Shown: positions 32,574 through 46,220, numbered from the stretch's first letter. The stretch: 64,000 bases of DNA from Flaccisagitta enflata (GCA_965153355.1 OZ231127.1:98084001-98148000), one strand, 5' to 3'. The notes: generated from the sequence alone by a model not told the origin. Made by a program: numbers and translations.

Positions 32574-33395
32574 GTGGTGGTGTCGTCGCTTTCGCTGCTG
32601 TCGTTGCTACTGCTGCTGCTGCTGCTGTCACCGCTGCTGCTGCCGTTATTATCAATGCCGCTGCCGTTGCGCCGCTGTTCCTTGGGGATGAAAGTGGCTT
32701 GTTTTATCGCCCAATCAGGATAATCATTGAGCCTAAGAGCAGCAAGAACGCGCTTTTCTTCTTCTTTTTTGGCTGCTGGTGTTGATGGAATTAGTTGGGC
32801 ACGATGGGTGAGAGATCGTATGGTGGCCAATTTGTGTTGCAGTGGGGCTTGTGAGTGGAAGTGGATATATTGGTTGGTGTGTGTGGGCTTTCTGTAGACG
32901 TCGGTGGCGAGAGAGCCATCTGGATTACGTTGAATGTTCACGTCCAGCATGCGAATGAGACCATTCTCCTCCTCCTCCTTGGTCCACTTTATGTCGGGAT
33001 GAATGGAGTTAATTTGGTTGAAGAGGGCGTCTGCGTGGTCTTGGTGAATGGCGATGATCGTATCATTCGCCTTGCGGAGCCAAAATAGGATGGAGTCGTG
33101 GTGGGGGAATGAAGCAAGGGCCTTTTCTCGAAATCTTCCATGAAAATATCAGGCAACGGGCTCGAGGTGGATTTGCCCATCCCCAGCCCCTGCGGCTGGG
33201 AATAAAACTCGCCACCATACCTGAAATACGCTAGCTCGATGTGAAGTTTGAGAAGCGCGATGACGCCATCAGGCTTGATGGGAGTTCTATCCTTGAGTTT
33301 TGTGTCGGCATGGAGATGTTCCCCTGCGAGGTTGATGGCTTCACGCGAAGATATGTTAGTAAACATGTTAACACCACCTCATTTGCCAAATACAA
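31767..33395 (-). pseudogene. Penelope-like element (RT plus GIY-YIG), broken
   Basis: Minus strand, 5' truncated. RT segment: LFTNIS-type start, later YFRYGGEFYSQPQGLGMGKS, IFMEDFE, LDVNIQRNPDGSL, YRKPTHTNQYIHFHSQ, PLQHKLATIRSLTHRA. These are hallmark PLE positions. The catalytic YVDDT block reads KANDT and the frame shifts there. An Asn/Ser-rich run follows. A R2 element (32258-32411) then splits the linker. The GIY-YIG endonuclease is visible as VVYFHGC ... YYVGESGR ... EH, ending ELPHCYDSLL. Normal PLE proteins carry both domains in one frame. Confidence 0.82.
32258..32411 (+). mobile_element. R2 element inside the Penelope-like element
   Basis: AGTCGCGGACACGCGACTCT head, CACATTTTTGAATTCCGAGC, CCGTCCGCGACTGGATTGC and TATCCGGCCTTGTTTT. 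The host reading frame resumes on each side. Confidence 0.92.
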
Positions 33396-34080
33396 TACTA
33401 CAATACTACAAAAGAAGGTGCAGGGGTCAAAATTTCAAAATGCAGTCAGAGGGAAAAAAGATTATCTAGGGGTGAAGGCGATGGAGTAATTGCACTGCCA
33501 TGAAGAATCAGACATTGTTTATCCCATGCTGTTTGCTTTCATAGTTCTTGAATTCGAGTTCCTCAATGTCTGTGATGAAAATAAAGCACCAAATGTGATT
33601 CATTACAGTGAAACCTTCAAAATCATCATGGACTCTTTGCTGAAAATAAAAGGCAAAAGTTTCTAAAGTATATGTCACTTTTGCATGGCGATTTCTTCGT
33701 ATCAGCTTGATTCTGAAGGCTAAAACCCTTGGATATGATGCATTGAAGCTCAAATAGTCAAGTAGTCCTTTTCAATCACCTCTTTAAAAATCTTGCGTTT
33801 TTTTTAATTCGGGTAGTAGATTATCATTGTTTTTTTGTAACTTTTTAACTTCATCTGCAGATATTTTTTGATGAAATTACACACTATGATCCTTCCCTAC
33901 CTTAAATTTTTTGTTTTACTTACATATTCGATATTTTATTCTTAGTTTGACATAAGACAGCGGCGCTAATTAGAAGGGAAAAAAATTTATGTCATTTTTC
34001 AATTTTTTTAGCACACCGGGTGCTAATTAGAAGAAATACGGTAATAATGTTTAGTGAATTTGGACAAAAACACAAGCCCA
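33396..34080. other. Unassigned sequence with MITE ends
   Basis: 33400-33755 is shared, inverted, with about 35880-36120 (class unknown; minus frame includes FITDIEELEFKNYES). 33783-33812 is a MITE end (AATTCGGGTAGTA). 33950-34042 holds GCTAATTAGAAG and AGAAATACGGTA. Confidence 0.45.
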
Positions 34081-34438
34081 ACAGGCCAACATTCTGCTTC
34101 TAAAAATAAAAAAACAATTTTGAAAAAATATTCATTTAGCTCTTAAGCTCTGGCAGGCCTTTAGATTTTTCTTCCCTGCCGAGAAGCAAAACAATTCAGG
34201 CAGAATCTGCCAAATGCCATTTTTTTCTATCTTTCCTATACCTAACTACAAATGAAGAAAAAACTTAAGTTAACGCATTAAGAAGTGTTTTTTTTTTTCA
34301 ATCATACAATAGAGAAGTGTTTTTTACTGCTTACCTCAAAAAACTTTTTTTTCTCATACTACTCCCATTCACTCATTCATAGTTTTGTAAGAGAAGTCGT
34401 TCATGGAAATAAAAAGACATTTTGGAGATTGTCAACAG

Positions 34439-34574
34439 TAGAGATGTGGAAGCGGTCGATTTTAGTGCCGCTTCCACCGCTTCAGCTTCCGCTTCCGCTT
34501 CCATTTTGTAGTACAAATACTAGTAGCAATCCCATCCTCCAAAATGGAAGCGGTCAATCGCTTCCACATCCCTA
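34439..34574. mobile_element. hAT-like MITE (TAGRGATGTGGAAGCGG)
   Basis: Ends TAGAGATGTGGAAGCGG and CCGC...TTCCACATCCCTA, inner GCTTCCGCTTCC repeats, exact 8 bp duplication GTCAACAG at 34431-34438 and 34575-34582. Confidence 0.93.
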
Positions 34575-34889
34575 GTCAACAGCCTTGGATGCATGATAAA
34601 GCTTGAGTTTGTTGGCAGTCGAGGCTTGCACGAAGTGCCATAATCCAACTCCATGCATTGAGTCAATTGTTTGTTTGATACATTAATCAGCATGCTGAAT
34701 TTTAGGACCATTCTAGCTGATGATTACACACTCACACACACAAATACACACTAGTGATTTACACACACTAGTATCTTACAGTTAGGTTAGGTTTCTAAGC
34801 TTTTCGCTTTTATCACATGATGAGATTTAATTGATCGTAAATGTAATCGATTATTTCGATTTTATTTGATCTACAATCCTCAAATATAT

Positions 34890-34949
34890 GATGTCTGTCT
34901 GTCTGTCTGTCCCTGTCTTTGGGTGTCTGTCGGTGTCTGTCTCTGTCTA

Positions 34950-35030
<81 letters not shown>
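34890..35030 (+). repeat. (GTCT)n and (CT)n microsatellite
   Basis: GTCTGTCT to about 34950, then pure CT. Confidence 0.94.
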
Positions 35031-35031
<1 letters not shown>

Positions 35032-35159
35032 TCTTCTGCTGAGACCTGCCGAAATGCTGAAATGCCTGCCATTCCCGTCTTTAATTTTTTCATTCCTTTT
35101 CTTCTTTTCCTTACTTTTCTTCTTGTTCTTTTTCATCTTCTTTCTTCATTCTACTTTTT

Positions 35160-35329
35160 AGTTGCGGACACACAACTCTATGAGAGGCTTTGTCTGTCCG
35201 TCGGTCGGTCGGTTGGTTGGTTTGTTGGTTGGTCGGTCCGTAGAGGTGATCGAGTTGGAAAGTGGGAAAACGCGCATATCCGCCCCTGCCCACCCGTCCG
35301 CAACTGGTGGCCTTGTATCCGGCCTTGTT
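35160..35329 (+). mobile_element. R3 element
   Basis: AGTTGCGGACACACAACTCT head, GGTCGGTCGGTTGGTTGG, CCGTCCGCAACTGGTGGCC and TATCCGGCCTTGTT. Confidence 0.9.
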
Positions 35330-35469
35330 CCTCTTTTTCTTCCTCTTCTTCTTCTTCTTCTTGTAGATGCCGAGTGCTGATACATGTCCAAGCATGTCTT
35401 TCATTCTTCTTCTTTTTCTTTAATCCTCTTTTTACTTTCGTTTTGCAAGCATGCCAGCTAGTCTTTTGT

Positions 35470-35660
35470 TGTCTTCTTCTTCTTCTTCTTCTTCTTCTTC
35501 TTCTTCTTCTTCTTCTTCTTCTTCTTCTTCTTCTTCTTCTTCTTCTTTTTTTCTTTTTTCTTTTTTCCTTTTCTTCTTTTCTTTTTTTTTCTTTTCTTTT
35601 TCTTCTTTTCTTTTTCTTCCTCTTCTTTCTCTTCTTCTTTCTCTGCCGAGACCTGCCGAG
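35470..35660 (+). repeat. (CTT)n microsatellite
   Basis: Pure CTT to 35547, then T-rich variants. Confidence 0.94.
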
Positions 35661-35711
35661 ACTCCCTTAAGCCTGCCGACAAGCGGCGCTGCCCGCTGCC
35701 CCAGAATCTAG

Positions 35712-36258
35712 AGGCCTGAGCTCTGGTTTTTCATGTAAAAATTTCATTGGTCTAAGTTGAGTAGTTGGGCCACAATATAGATTTGAAAAAAAGGAATGTT
35801 TATAATTATCTTAATTTATCTTTTTTTCATCCTGGAACTTTTTCTTTTAATCATTCTCCTGTACTTTTGAAATTTTTGCCTTTGATTTCCAGTAAAGAGT
35901 CCATGATGGTTTTGAAGGTTTTATTGTAACTGATCACATTTGGTGCTTCATTTTTCATCACAGACATTGAGGAACTCAAATAAAGGGACTATGAAAGCCG
36001 ACAACCTGCCTGATTCCTCATGGCAGTGTGAATAATCCATCGCCTTCACTCCCAGATAATCTTTTTTTTCCTTCTGACTGCATTTTGAAATTTGAACCCC
36101 TGCACCTTCTTTTGAGTATAACTTCTAAACGAATATAGCTACAGATGTGGGATTGCGCTCAAAAGAAAGCCCTTGAAAAAATCTTCAATTTGGTCACCAA
36201 TAAATTAGGTCTCAAGGGAACCAAAGGCGCAAAAATGAGCTATAGAAAAACTTGCTTT
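35712..36258. repeat. Dispersed repeat fragments
   Basis: 35712-35800 is a piece of the CAGGGTGTTT MITE family. 35880-36120 is the inverted relative of 33400-33755. 36121-36240 is the inverted relative of 30060-30180. Confidence 0.5.
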
Positions 36259-36261
36259 TTT

Positions 36262-36995
36262 GGGCAGCGGCTCCGAAGGGGACAATGTCCTGTAGAACAC
36301 AGGGGGACTTTCGTTTGTTCGTTTGTTCGTTCATTCCTTCGTTCGTTCGTTCGTTCGTTCGTTTGTTTGTTCGTTTGTTTGTTCGTTCGTTCGTTTGTTT
36401 GTTCGTTCGTTCGTTTGTTTGTTCGTTCATTTGTTCATTTGTTCGTTCGTTCATCCGTCCATTCGCCCCCCCCCCCGCCTTGAGACTCAATTTTCAGCCT
36501 CAGGGCTCAAATTCCAGCCTCAAGGCTCAAATCCCAGCCTTGAAGCTCAAATTCCAGCCTCAAGGCTCAAATTCCAGCCTCAAGGCTTAAAATCCTAGCC
36601 TCAAGGCTCAAATTCTAGCCTCAAGGCTCAAATCCCAGCCCAATTGCTCAAACCCCAGCCTTGAGGCTCAAATCCCAGCCTTGAGGCTCAAATCCCAGGC
36701 TTGAGGCTCAAATCCCAGCCCAAACACTCAAATCCCAGCCTCAAGGCTCAAATCCCAGCCTCAAGGCTCAAATCCCAGCCATGAAGCTCAAATCCCAGCC
36801 TTGAGGTTCAAATCCCAGCCTCAAGGCTCAAATCTGCATACACGGATGGACGGACAAATGAACGAAAGTCCCCCTGTGTTCTACAGGACATCGTCCCCTT
36901 TGGGGCCGCTGCCCTGCCACCCATCACCTACAATCACCAACATACACAGCAGGGCAATGGGTATCGCTGACCACATATTGCCCTTGGGCGACTGG
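36262..36995 (+). mobile_element. G element, type II
   Basis: Complete. Head GGGCAGCGGCTCCGAAGGGG, a long TTCGTTTGTTCG stretch (36311-36460), C-run, GGCTCAAATCCCAGCCTCAA units, inverted head, tail. Confidence 0.9.
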
Positions 36996-37152
36996 TTTAA
37001 ATTTGGGTAGTATCTTGATTTTCTTTTATTTGAGTCTAATCTGGCATCTGTAGCTCAAACCGTTTGGAAGTGAGAACGATTTAAAGAAAAACTTTCTGGA
37101 TGAAAAAAACATTTTCTGTAAATATTCATTTTTCTTCAAATCTATATAGTAG

Positions 37153-37603
37153 CTGATGTCTTGTAGCACACAGGGGTGAATTTCCAGACGTCCTGAGGAA
37201 GCTCATTTTAGGACTGATTTGATTATTTGGAGCACAGTAATGAGATCAGGAATGAGGGAAGATTAAAGACTTATGAGGGCCAAATTGAGAGCTAAGTGGT
37301 CAGATTTTGGGTTGGAGAGAACTGATTTTAGGCCTAAAATGGTTGATTTTGGGCCTGAAAAGGCGGCTTTGGGGTCTTAGTGGGCTGATTTTGGGCTGGA
37401 AAAAGCTAATTTAGAATCTAAGAGGGCTGATTTTTTGGCCCGAGAGGACTCAGTTTTGCACCTCAGAGGACTGATTATGGGCCTAAGAGGGCAGATTTGG
37501 GGCCTAAGAGAGCTGATTTGGGGCCTGAGATGGCTGATTTGGGGTCTGAGAGGGCCCCTAGGGGGGTGATGGATGGACATACGGATAGACGGATATCTGG
37601 AAG
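37153..37603 (-). mobile_element. G element, type III, both termini missing
   Basis: Inverted head from TGATGTCTTGTAGCACACAG, GGGCTGATTTTGGG-type units, then GGGGGGTGATGGATGG. It stops where the next G element starts. Confidence 0.7.
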
Positions 37604-37606
37604 GAT

Positions 37607-38126
37607 CGCAAGGATCGCACATGGTCAGCGGTACCCGATGCCCTGCTTGGAGTGATCAAGTGAAGTAGTGGAGTGAGAGCAGGGCAGCGGCCCCAAAGGG
37701 CCGATGTCCTGTAGGACACGGGGCAATTTCGAGACGTCCTGAGGTAGATTAAAAGTCGGGATGGCAGAATTTAGTCCAAAAGAGTAGATCTGAGGTTTGG
37801 GGGCAGGCTTGAGGCCTTAAGGACAAATTTGAGGCCTGAAAAGTGGATTTGAGGCTAGGAGGGCTAATTTGGGGTCTGGAGGGCTGATTTGAGGACTTGA
37901 GGGCAAATATGAGGTCTGGAGAGCTAATTTGAGCTCTTGAGGGCCTAATTGAGGTCTAAATGGCCTAATTTGAGGGCTCAGAGGGCCAAAATCAGGCCTG
38001 AGACTGCAGACTTGAGGCTTCGATGGCCAAGGGGGGGGACGGAAGGACAGACGGACGGATGGACGGAAGGACGGACTGAGGTCTCGAAATTCCCCCCTGT
38101 GTCCTACAGGACATCGGCCGCTGCCC
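37607..38126 (-). mobile_element. G element, type III
   Basis: Complete minus-strand copy: AAGGATCGCACATGGTCAGC tail, hairpin, inverted head, GAGGGCTGATTTGAGG units, GGGGGGGG run, head ending CGGCCGCTGCCC (the stem is shortened). Confidence 0.87.
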
Positions 38127-38174
38127 AAAAAGGATTAGAAATAAAGGGTAATGATATAGAATGACTCTAAAGAA

Positions 38175-38226
38175 CTCTTGAGAATTGCTTTGGACAACCA
38201 TGGCAATGGGCACTTACCAATGTTCC
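38175..38226 (-). pseudogene. Sirtuin exon A relic, copy 3
   Basis: Minus-strand GTLVSAHCHGCPKQFSR, with CxxC kept, then diverging to VL and a stop. Only about 35 bases separate it from the donor of copy 2, so this is a compact tandem duplication and not independent exons. Confidence 0.75.
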
Positions 38227-38261
38227 ATATGAAGTAAAGATATTACGCCTTACCTCATTAA

Positions 38262-38277
38262 AAACTAGTCTCTTGAG
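38262..38277 (-). pseudogene. Sirtuin exon A relic, copy 2, 3' part
   Basis: Continuation of the relic at 45633-45579 after the hAT-like insertion: SR-LVFNE followed by GAG|GTAAGG, a preserved 5' splice site. 38270-38277 is one copy of the target-site duplication. Confidence 0.7.
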
Positions 38278-38859
38278 TAGTGATGTGGAAGCGCCAAATT
38301 TCTGAACCGCTTCCGCTTCCATTTCAAAAATAAATTTCCTTTCCGCTTCCGCTTCCGCTTCCATTTCAAAATTTTTTTTCACTTCTGCTTCCGCTTCCAT
38401 TCAAAAAATTTTTTCGCTTTCGCTTCCGCTTCCGGTTCCATTTGAAAAATCTTTTCCGCTTCCGCTTCCGCTTCCGCTTCTGCTTCCGCTTCTGCTTCCA
38501 ATGATAAAACTTATATCATCTTCAAACATAAAAGAGCTTTGATTTCAAAAGTACTTGATTTAAAGAATCTTGAATAACAGCAATGAAAATCTATGATTCC
38601 AAAAATAGAATATTTAGACAATGCAATACCATACTTATACAGTACAATATTATATATGTAGAAATTTATACAACACATTTCTAATGTATACTATATATCA
38701 TAATTTAAAATACCTTTTTATAATCTATTAAGTAGCTACGAAAACCTATAGTGGTGTCGGAATTTTCTTTGGTTTGACAAAAATTTTTTTTTATTTTTCT
38801 ATTCATCATCTTTAACTCTCTCTTTAACTTACTCTAACTCTTTCTCCTCCCATTATTGA

Positions 38860-40196
<1,337 letters not shown>

Positions 40197-40204
40197 CTCT
40201 TTTT

Positions 40205-40887
<683 letters not shown>

Positions 40888-41073
40888 GAACAGCGTGAAA
40901 TTTAGATTTTTCTAAGGCGCGTAATTTAGAATGGGCCTCTTGCGCGTTATTTAGATTCTAAGTTATGAGAATTCTTTTAGGCGCGCTCCTCAGAATGTCT
41001 ATCTTTCTGTCCTTTACTCCAAACTCATACTCTTAGTGATAAGTATCTAGTTATTATCACTCACTTATATCTT

Positions 41074-41351
<278 letters not shown>

Positions 41352-41481
41352 ATTTTTGTTTTTCTTTCTGTCTCATTCATATTTCTATTTTTTTATCCTC
41401 CTCCTCTTTATCCTTTAAATATCTCGCTACTTACTTTCACTCCCATGAATTTGTACTCCTCTTGTTCCTCCTCCTCTTTTT

Positions 41482-41675
41482 AGTTGCGGACACGCAACTC
41501 TATAAGAGGCTTTGTCCATCCGTTGGTCGGTCCGTCGGTGAGCACAAGTCGAAAAAAGGGAAAACTAACATTTGAGAAGCTTTTTGAGTATGTATATGGG
41601 TTCGAAGGGGGGTTGAGTGGGGCATTGGGTGTGGATGGGGGTTGGCTGCCCCTGCCCACCCGTCCGCAATAATGG
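41482..41675 (+). mobile_element. R3 element
   Basis: AGTTGCGGACACGCAACTCT head, TATAAGAGGCTTTGTCC, then GCCCACCCGTCCGCAATAAT. The terminal part after the half-palindrome is lost. Confidence 0.82.
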
Positions 41676-41796
41676 TTTAATTTCACACAAGAAGTGTAGC
41701 GAGGAACAATAAAACAATGACAATGGAATCTAACAAGTGGTATAGTTTGTATCTACAATAGAGAAAAAGAAATCAAGTATTCATATATGAAAGGAA

Positions 41797-44562
41797 TTAA
41801 GGCAAAAGCCAATGCGAAAGCAAAGATGGATCGGCCTCGCAGATGCGTTTGAAGAAGCTGGTGCGCCTCTTTTCTACTAATTGTTCCCAGGTTGGACGAT
41901 TCAAAAAAGCCTGAAGTGCAGTGACGCTTTCAGACCATCTGTAGTTGAACAACTTCCGGAAAAGGGAATTGTAAGCTACCCGTAATTGCCTTCGCTCATC
42001 GCGGTTGCTGACATGAGTGACTTCAATTGCATATGTTAGAATAGGAACACAATGTGATTCAAGTAGATGCAGCATCACCATGTCATTGGATTTTCCATCA
42101 ATACGGAAAATGGAGTTGGCGCATCGGTAAAATTTCTTTACCCTTTCTTTGATTGAGCAATCAAAAGTCTTGGCACTCTTAAGTGTAACACCAAGATAAA
42201 TCCACTCGTCTACCCATTCTATGGATTTGCCATTGAGAGTGACATCGAATTTGTTATTAAGCCGTTTGCCAAAATATAAAATTTTGGTTTTTTTGGCATT
42301 GAGACATATGTCCCACTCAAAACAGTAGTCGCCGCAGATTTCAAGCAGGAATTTAAGGCCCCTGACAGATGGCGCGAGAATGGCCATATCGTCGGCGTAA
42401 AACAGGGCTGCAGCAAAATGAGTCATATAGTAGCAGCCTTTTTTGTTTTGTCTTAATTTGTCCAATAATTCGTCAACATAAATCGAGTAGAAGTCAGGTG
42501 ACAGAATGCCACCTTGACGAACTCCGGCTGTGATTTGAAACCAGTCACTGAACTGATCTCCCCACTTAACGCAGCAGCTCAAATCTTGATACCATGAAAT
42601 GATAACATTTAAGAAGTTTGCTGGGACATTGCGATCCATTAATTTGAGGAAAAGGCCAGAATGGACCAACCGGTCAAAAGCTTTGGAAGCATCTAAAAAG
42701 GCACAAAATACCCTGCTATCATTGTTAACGTAGTAGGTAACCGTTTCCTTCAAGCAATGAAGTGCATGCACCGTAGAGCTATTTTTCTTGAAACCAAATT
42801 GGTGTTGTGATGTATTCAAGTGGTCAAGAAAGGCTGATTTTAAGACATGCTCAAACACTTTTGATATGATGGGAGAGATCGTTATGCCACGATAATTACC
42901 CGTATCTGCTAGATTACCTTGTTGGTCTTTCACAAGCGGTATCATGAAGCCTTGCCTGAACTGCCTTGGAACAAAGGAGTGCTTCAACATCCCATTGAAC
43001 AAAGTAGCGAGGCGTTGGAGAAAGTTGAGAGGTGCGTTGTGAAGATGCTCCACCGATATTTTTTCCGCATCAGCGCATTTGCCACTCTTCATGCAAAGAA
43101 GCGCGTCAATAACATTTATTGTGTTGAATTTTGTTGCGTCACAGTCGCATGCTTGTCTATGACTCTCCATGAACTGGCTGTATCTTGATTCGAATTTTTC
43201 ATTCAACTCCCTCACTTTTTCAGGATTGTTAGGCTTAGAATTATTGCTGAAACTCTCTTTGAATGTTTGAGCAATTCCTCGTTTTGATGATATTCCGTTG
43301 ACTACTGGAGGAAGGTCGCAACTGTTTTTGTTGTAAAGTCTTCGCCAAGACTTCCAAAAAGAGTTGGTGTCATTTTCAGACAAAGCCATATGTAGTTTGT
43401 CCCATCCTTCCTGTTTAGGTGCTCGCTGTGCGGCTCTTAACGAAGACTTATACGCAGCACGTATCCTAAGTCGTTCATCTTGTAGTGGTCCTTGACGAGG
43501 ACAACCATTATTTTTCCATAGCAAGTGGATTTCGATAGATCTAGTTTTCAGTTCAGTTAGTCCGTCTGTCCACCAGTGTTTACTAACTCCCGGCTTTTGT
43601 CGGGGTAGCACTGAATCAGCAACATGAAGACAATGGATGAGGCTGTCATACTGTTTCTGCAGTGCCTCGTGGCACTCTGCATTATTACACATACAGCTGC
43701 TTATACAATTGTCCATGCAGTCCAAAGGCGGCAACGTAGAGACCAACTCATGCAAATGCGACGTGTAGGCCTCAACCTGATTGCTGCTTAATTTATCCCA
43801 TTTAAGCGATGGTTGAGAGGAAACAGGTTCTGTTTCTTGAAATTGATCGTCCAAATCGATCGATAATTTCATGAGGATTGGAAAGTGATCTGAGACGTTA
43901 TCACCATCATCAAGGATGGAAAAGTTAGAAAGATTGCCATTCATCAAGGATTGACTAACCAAAAAGTGGTCGTTCCACTTCTTTTGATCAAGACTCTGAT
44001 GATGGTACGTGATTGAGTCTTGCGGAAACAGAGAATCACAACATGCTAATTGATTTTTTGCAATGAAATCATTCCAAAAGCTATCAAATTGAGATTCTCC
44101 CACTAACTCACTATTAAAATCACCTCCAATGACGATAGAATGATTGGGGTGTTGCTCAATTATTGTTTCCAACATTGATATTGCATCTATTGTCTCCGTA
44201 ATACATTCGGCCCGACGAGATGAATTGAAGAATGGCATATATATGCAAAGAAGAAGTAGATCTTTTTCGCGGCATTTCATTTCCACCCCAACTACGCGTT
44301 TATGGCGAAAGTTGGGTAATGGTGTTATGACATGATCCAGATCTGATGACCATGAGATGCTTACGCCACCAAATGGTCTTCCTGATAAGAGACCGTTTGA
44401 AATAGCATTCTCCATACCCGATCTAGCCACAAATTGAGACCCAAGTTGTTTTAGAGTCGGAAGCTGTTTTTCTGTCAGCCATAGTTCCTGGGCAAACCAA
44501 ATACCACCATGACTCTCAATACATGCTTTATGATAGGCACCCGATTGCTTAAATGAGTGCAA
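41797..44562 (-). CDS. LINE-A ORF2: apurinic endonuclease and reverse transcriptase
   Basis: Open frame of 921 codons from the first ATG. The endonuclease fold continues upstream without Met to about 44610 (VTIASHNLHSF). Endonuclease motifs: GGDFNSE near residue 145 and NVSDHFPI near residue 222. RT motifs: NYRGITISP, QFGFKKNSS, AFLDASKAFDR, GVRQGGILSPDF, LFYADDMAILAP (catalytic YADD intact) and LNAKKTKILYFGK. It copies element RNA at a nicked target. No ORF1 seen upstream; 44617-44910 has only a short unrelated frame. Same clade as LINE-B by motif wording; clade name not assigned. It lies inside the hAT-ended element. Confidence 0.93.
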   Translation of the reverse strand: MHSFKQSGAYHKACIESHGGIWFAQELWLTEKQLPTLKQLGSQFVARSGMENAISNGLLSGRPFGGVSISWSSDLDHVITPLPNFRHKRVVGVEMKCREKDLLLLCIYMPFFNSSRRAECITETIDAISMLETIIEQHPNHSIVIGGDFNSELVGESQFDSFWNDFIAKNQLACCDSLFPQDSITYHHQSLDQKKWNDHFLVSQSLMNGNLSNFSILDDGDNVSDHFPILMKLSIDLDDQFQETEPVSSQPSLKWDKLSSNQVEAYTSHLHELVSTLPPLDCMDNCISSCMCNNAECHEALQKQYDSLIHCLHVADSVLPRQKPGVSKHWWTDGLTELKTRSIEIHLLWKNNGCPRQGPLQDERLRIRAAYKSSLRAAQRAPKQEGWDKLHMALSENDTNSFWKSWRRLYNKNSCDLPPVVNGISSKRGIAQTFKESFSNNSKPNNPEKVRELNEKFESRYSQFMESHRQACDCDATKFNTINVIDALLCMKSGKCADAEKISVEHLHNAPLNFLQRLATLFNGMLKHSFVPRQFRQGFMIPLVKDQQGNLADTGNYRGITISPIISKVFEHVLKSAFLDHLNTSQHQFGFKKNSSTVHALHCLKETVTYYVNNDSRVFCAFLDASKAFDRLVHSGLFLKLMDRNVPANFLNVIISWYQDLSCCVKWGDQFSDWFQITAGVRQGGILSPDFYSIYVDELLDKLRQNKKGCYYMTHFAAALFYADDMAILAPSVRGLKFLLEICGDYCFEWDICLNAKKTKILYFGKRLNNKFDVTLNGKSIEWVDEWIYLGVTLKSAKTFDCSIKERVKKFYRCANSIFRIDGKSNDMVMLHLLESHCVPILTYAIEVTHVSNRDERRQLRVAYNSLFRKLFNYRWSESVTALQAFLNRPTWEQLVEKRRTSFFKRICEADPSLLSHWLLP

Positions 44563-44616
44563 GTTATGAGATGCAATGGTTACATTCTTAAATGAGGCAG
44601 CGAAAAGTAAAAAGAT

Positions 44617-45330
44617 TCAAAATTGCCAAAAAAAGGACATAATGGGCCGGGTATTACACCCGCTTCCCATTTCCATCCTTTTTTCGGCCGAATTCCCAAT
44701 CTCGGATGAGGCAGTGAATGGGCCAGATTGATTTTGCTTTTGCCTTGTCTTTATGCTCCCTTGCAACGCGGATTTTGGCTGTCTTTGTGCCCTTGAATTT
44801 GGAGTTGAGCATCCAAATCTCCTGGACCTCGACACCGGCTTTGTGGAGGACTCGACGTACGGCCTCGTTGTGACCTCGTTGTGACCTCGTTGTGACCCCG
44901 CATCACTTGTTTGTCTTTCACTGACTTAAGCTCTTTCTTCTCCCTTCACTGAAACTTTCATTATGTTTACTTCTCACTCTTCCTCTTCCTCTCCTTTATC
45001 TTTCATGCACTCAAATTCTCAGAATTCCCTCTTCCTCTTGATTTTTCACCCAGTCTCATGTTCACTTGATATATATCTTCCATTGTATATTTTTTCTCCT
45101 TAATCTATTTGAAGTTTCATGAATGCTCTTCTTTTTGTTATTTATAAAACTAAGTCTTCTTTTATATTTATTCTACTTTTGTGATTATCTTCCTTATCAT
45201 TATCAGTATTGTATCATGTTGTGTTGTAAAAATTGCAAAATTGGTTGCATGAATTAGGGAAAAACACATGAATATAATTAACTAAATACCAATACTTAAT
45301 ACAATTGGTCATGCAGGATGATATATATAA
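44617..45330. other. LINE-A 5' flank, R3-like fragment and AT-rich DNA
   Basis: 44860-44910 has GTGACCCCGCATCACTTGTT, an R3 end. 44930-45060 is a CT-block relic. No ORF1-like gene. Confidence 0.5.
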
Positions 45331-45578
45331 GTGGAAGTGGAAGCTTTCAACGCTTCTGCTTCACTTCCACTCTATCTGCTTCCGCTTCCGCTTCCACTTC
45401 CATTGAAATTCTAATTTACGCTTCCTCTTCCGCTTCCGCTACCACCAAAATTCTGAAAACCGCTTCCGCTTCCACTTCCGCTTCCACCAAGATTTTGAAA
45501 ACCGCTTCCGCTTCCAGTGAGAAAGTGCCGCTTCCACCCGCTTCCGCTTACGCTTACGCTTCCGCTTCCACATCACTA
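45331..45578. repeat. GCTTCCGCTTCC array of the right hAT end
   Basis: 6 bp units CGCTTC with CACTTC and TACGCTT variants. The counterpart at the left end is 38300-38500. Confidence 0.85.
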
Positions 45579-45633
45579 CTCTTGAGAAGTACTTGTGACA
45601 ACCGAGGCAATGGGCAATTATTACCAATGTTCC
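45579..45633 (-). pseudogene. Sirtuin exon A relic, copy 2, 5' part
   Basis: Reads GTLVIIAHCLGCHKYFSR on the minus strand, again starting where copies 1 and 3 start. It is cut at the CTCTTGAG target site of the 7.3 kb hAT-like element. Its remaining end (LVFNE plus a good GTAAGG donor) lies at 38269-38262 on the other side of that element. Confidence 0.75.
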
Positions 45634-45939
45634 ATATGTAGAGTTTGGGGTTTCAAACATAATCATCTAGTGGCATATAACGGAAGTATAATTGAGATTA
45701 TATGCATAGTAGGTTGCGTATAAGTGGAGTTTTTAGCCTAAAAAACGCTTTTTAACGTTTTTTTTAGTAGTATTACAATTACTACTATTTTTTAAGATGA
45801 AATGAGTTTCCCAGTGCCTGTGATGCATCGTTGACTTTTTAGGTAAATACTTGAGCAAAGCATGGTGGTGTTTTTTCATTCATTTAGTTTTGTTACTATT
45901 TTCTAGTTATGGCCATTGATGTGCTATCTCCGTTTTGTT

Positions 45940-45977
45940 ACAGAAAGAGAGAGAGAAACAAGAGAGAGAGAGAGAGA

Positions 45978-46048
<71 letters not shown>

Positions 46049-46140
46049 CAGTCAGACCCAAACCAAGATCGAGACTTGAACAGAATTTTTCTTGCCAATC
46101 AGTCTCATCTATGGGTTCTGTGATATTCTTTCTTTGTTGT

Positions 46141-46220
<80 letters not shown>

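Noticed and set aside
35451-35711. Ser/Lys-repeat frames
   Set aside because: Translation of (CTT)n.
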